Assembly (NCBI GenBank): GCA_041687475.1
Contig: JAWLBW010000101.1
Span: forward strand, 1-14,159
Direction of reading: 5' to 3'
Length of the DNA stretch: 14,159 nucleotides
Origin: JAWLBW01 sp041687475
GTDB lineage: Bacteria > J088 > JAWLBW01
The translations under genes were made by a program, and so were the position numbers. The notes under the pieces are model-generated. The model was not told the DNA's origin. It made no database searches and saw only the letters and a list, made by a program, of their open reading frames with translations. Shown here in pieces: positions 13,169-14,159 of the stretch (the stretch's first letter is position 1; every line of letters begins with the position of its first letter).

Positions 13169-13567
13169 CAATCCACGGCGGCCTGGAGCCTGCGACCGCT
13201 CTTGGCCTCCAAACTATCAATCCAACCCTTGAGCTGCCGCCCAATCGTGCCGACAAGCTCCCGCAAATCCGCCCGTTGCGTTGCCAGATGTTGGTACCGC
13301 TCATTACGATCAAGAACGTAGAGCATGGAACGAACCTCGCCGTTCGAGCCACGGGCGATGTACAGAAAGGTCCAGCAACTCCTTCGTGGTGTGCCTTTCA
13401 AACCCCTCGGCAATGTTGTTCGAGACTGAGAGCGCCGCCTTTCCCAGCTGCTTTCGCAAGTCGCCCTGAAAGTCGAAACTCTTGTCTTCACACAGCTTGA
13501 ATGTCTTGTCGGCAAGGTCAACAGCCGCATTCCAGACCGGCAGTTCCTCAAACTTCGTGTACCTCAT
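13168..13567 (-). pseudogene. Four-helix-bundle protein (23S rRNA intervening-sequence type), one-base frameshift
   Basis: The gene starts at ATG 13565-13567 behind a strong GAGGAGGG site. It reads MRYTKFEELPVWNAAVDLAD, then KAALSVSNNIAEGFERHTTK (the family's NIAEGFxR hallmark) up to ELLDL near 13370. There the frame shifts and continues as FLYIARGSNGEVRSMLYVLD and on to the stop at 13168-13170, matching the family's FLxIARGSxxEVxxQL block. The shift is explained by one extra base in the GG pair at 13369-13370 (GACCTTT instead of GACTTT on the coding strand). Repaired length would be about 132 residues, normal for the family. These proteins were first seen encoded in 23S rRNA intervening sequences and also occur alone in genomes, with unknown function. 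A sequencing error cannot be excluded. Confidence 0.85.
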
Positions 13568-13626
13568 CGGACCCTCCTCGCAATATCCTGGGAGTGATCT
13601 TGGGACCACAGCCAGACAAAGGCTGT

Positions 13627-13671
13627 CCCGATTTCAAAAAATCGGGCATTGGCCATCGGACATTGGGCATA
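13627..13671. repeat. Hairpin plus 7-bp tandem repeat (GGNCATN, 4 units) at the end of the Rhs core
   Basis: Hairpin CCCGATTT-CAAA-AAATCGGG (13627-13646), overlapping by three bases the array GGGCATT, GGCCATC, GGACATT, GGGCATA (13644-13671). There is no T tract on either side, so terminator activity is doubtful. Together with 13125-13168 it brackets the four-helix-bundle gene with a hairpin plus heptads in inverted orientation. Confidence 0.8.
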
Positions 13672-14159
13672 GCCGCAGGCCTACATACCCATACAGGTTC
13701 GTATCCCCACCGTCGAACAGGATGGGGTCTTTCGCCGTCCACCTTCCCGTGTACGGGTCATAATCCCTCGCACCAAACCGGACGAGACCCGTGTCCGGGT
13801 CGTACAGGCCTCCGGCAAATCCGAACGGCTGGAAGCCGGGGTTGCTGTCGAAGAGCACCTGTCCGAATTCGTCGTAATCCATGCGCTGCTCCACATCGCC
13901 CGTCGTGGCGTTCACTACCAGGCGCACCGACCCGAGATGGTCGGTAATCAGGCGGTAGATTTCTCCGTCGCGCTCAAAGGAGTCGGGCATGCGGCCCCCG
14001 CTTGCATAGACAAAGCGGTTGCGAAGTTGACCGTTTGCATCGACGTCGGCAATGAGCAGATTGCTAGTGGATCGTGCGGTTAATTCGTGACTTATTAAGC
14101 GGTTAATGCTACTATGAAGAATGCCTAAGGTAGCAAGACCTCTCAGTGTAAGTGATACC
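13634..14159 (-). CDS. Rhs/YD-repeat protein, C-terminal core only; 5' end beyond the window, toxin tip lost
   Basis: The frame is open to the window edge. Seen: LLIADVDANGQ then LRNRFVYASGGRMPDSFERD, then EIYRLITDHLGSVRLVVNA, QRMDYDEFGQVLFDSNPGF, and QPFGFAGGLYDPDTGLVRF through DPILFDGGDTNLYGYV (ending at 13682). This is the canonical end of the Rhs shell that encloses a secreted or contact-delivered toxin. Immediately after NLYGYV the conserved LNDPINFVDPKG and any toxin domain are missing. The frame instead reads through the heptad array (GLRLCPMSDGQCPIF) to a stop at 13634-13636. So the gene has lost its tip; the sequence that would continue it sits about 560 bp further on, in the orphan tip at 12762-13121. 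Confidence 0.88.
   Translation of the reverse strand, partial: VSLTLRGLATLGILHSSINRLISHELTARSTSNLLIADVDANGQLRNRFVYASGGRMPDSFERDGEIYRLITDHLGSVRLVVNATTGDVEQRMDYDEFGQVLFDSNPGFQPFGFAGGLYDPDTGLVRFGARDYDPYTGRWTAKDPILFDGGDTNLYGYVGLRLCPMSDGQCPIF

Overview
The window comes from a bacterium with high-GC DNA (about 60 % by eye) and an envelope that carries lipoproteins. Gene content is mixed: an aspartase/fumarase-type lyase, TruD, an FAD-dependent GMC oxidoreductase, an enoyl-CoA isomerase-like protein, an RCC1-repeat lipoprotein, toxin-antitoxin genes and Rhs fragments. It does not fix the phylum. A deep-branching spirochaete, a deltaproteobacterial-type lineage or a planctomycete-like lineage would all fit, and I do not commit to one.

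Layout. (1) 1-3945, minus strand: a three-gene overlapping operon (unknown 490-aa helical protein, truD, Est30-like alpha/beta hydrolase), then the 5' part of an aspartase/fumarase gene. (2) 3946-4574: non-coding, with a 263-bp MITE-like element bounded by perfect 15-bp inverted repeats and flanked by short tandem repeats. (3) 4575-7404, plus strand: a TPR-like membrane protein and a ChoD-like GMC oxidoreductase with its own promoter. (4) 7405-8248: repeat-only region with hairpins, a 190-bp direct duplication and copies of an 11-bp palindromic word. (5) 8249-10954, plus strand: an enoyl-CoA isomerase-like gene with a palindrome between -35 and -10, more repeats, and a seven-blade RCC1 lipoprotein ending at a strong terminator. 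(6) 11008-12167: a TumE-type toxin and winged-helix antitoxin operon, converging on an orphan MntA-type nucleotidyltransferase. (7) 12231-14159, minus strand: a decaying Rhs locus made of a truncated Rhs core, a frameshifted four-helix-bundle (23S IVS-type) gene, an orphan Rhs tip coupled to a small two-helix membrane protein, and a deleted Rhs remnant.

The most unusual signal is that nearly every non-coding gap holds a degenerate tandem repeat with a period of exactly seven bases, but with a different heptamer each time (GATCNCA, CAGATNG, CTNTCAC, NNGGAAC, GGACGNC, GTCCGAC-like, NNATGCC/GGNCATN). Most have about four units; one has fourteen. They sit at gene ends, beside the MITE, and as an inverted pair around the four-helix-bundle gene in the Rhs locus. 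The second most interesting item is the orphan Rhs tip with a short aromatic, hydrophobic C-terminus, followed 4 bp later by a two-helix membrane protein: a candidate membrane-acting toxin and immunity pair.
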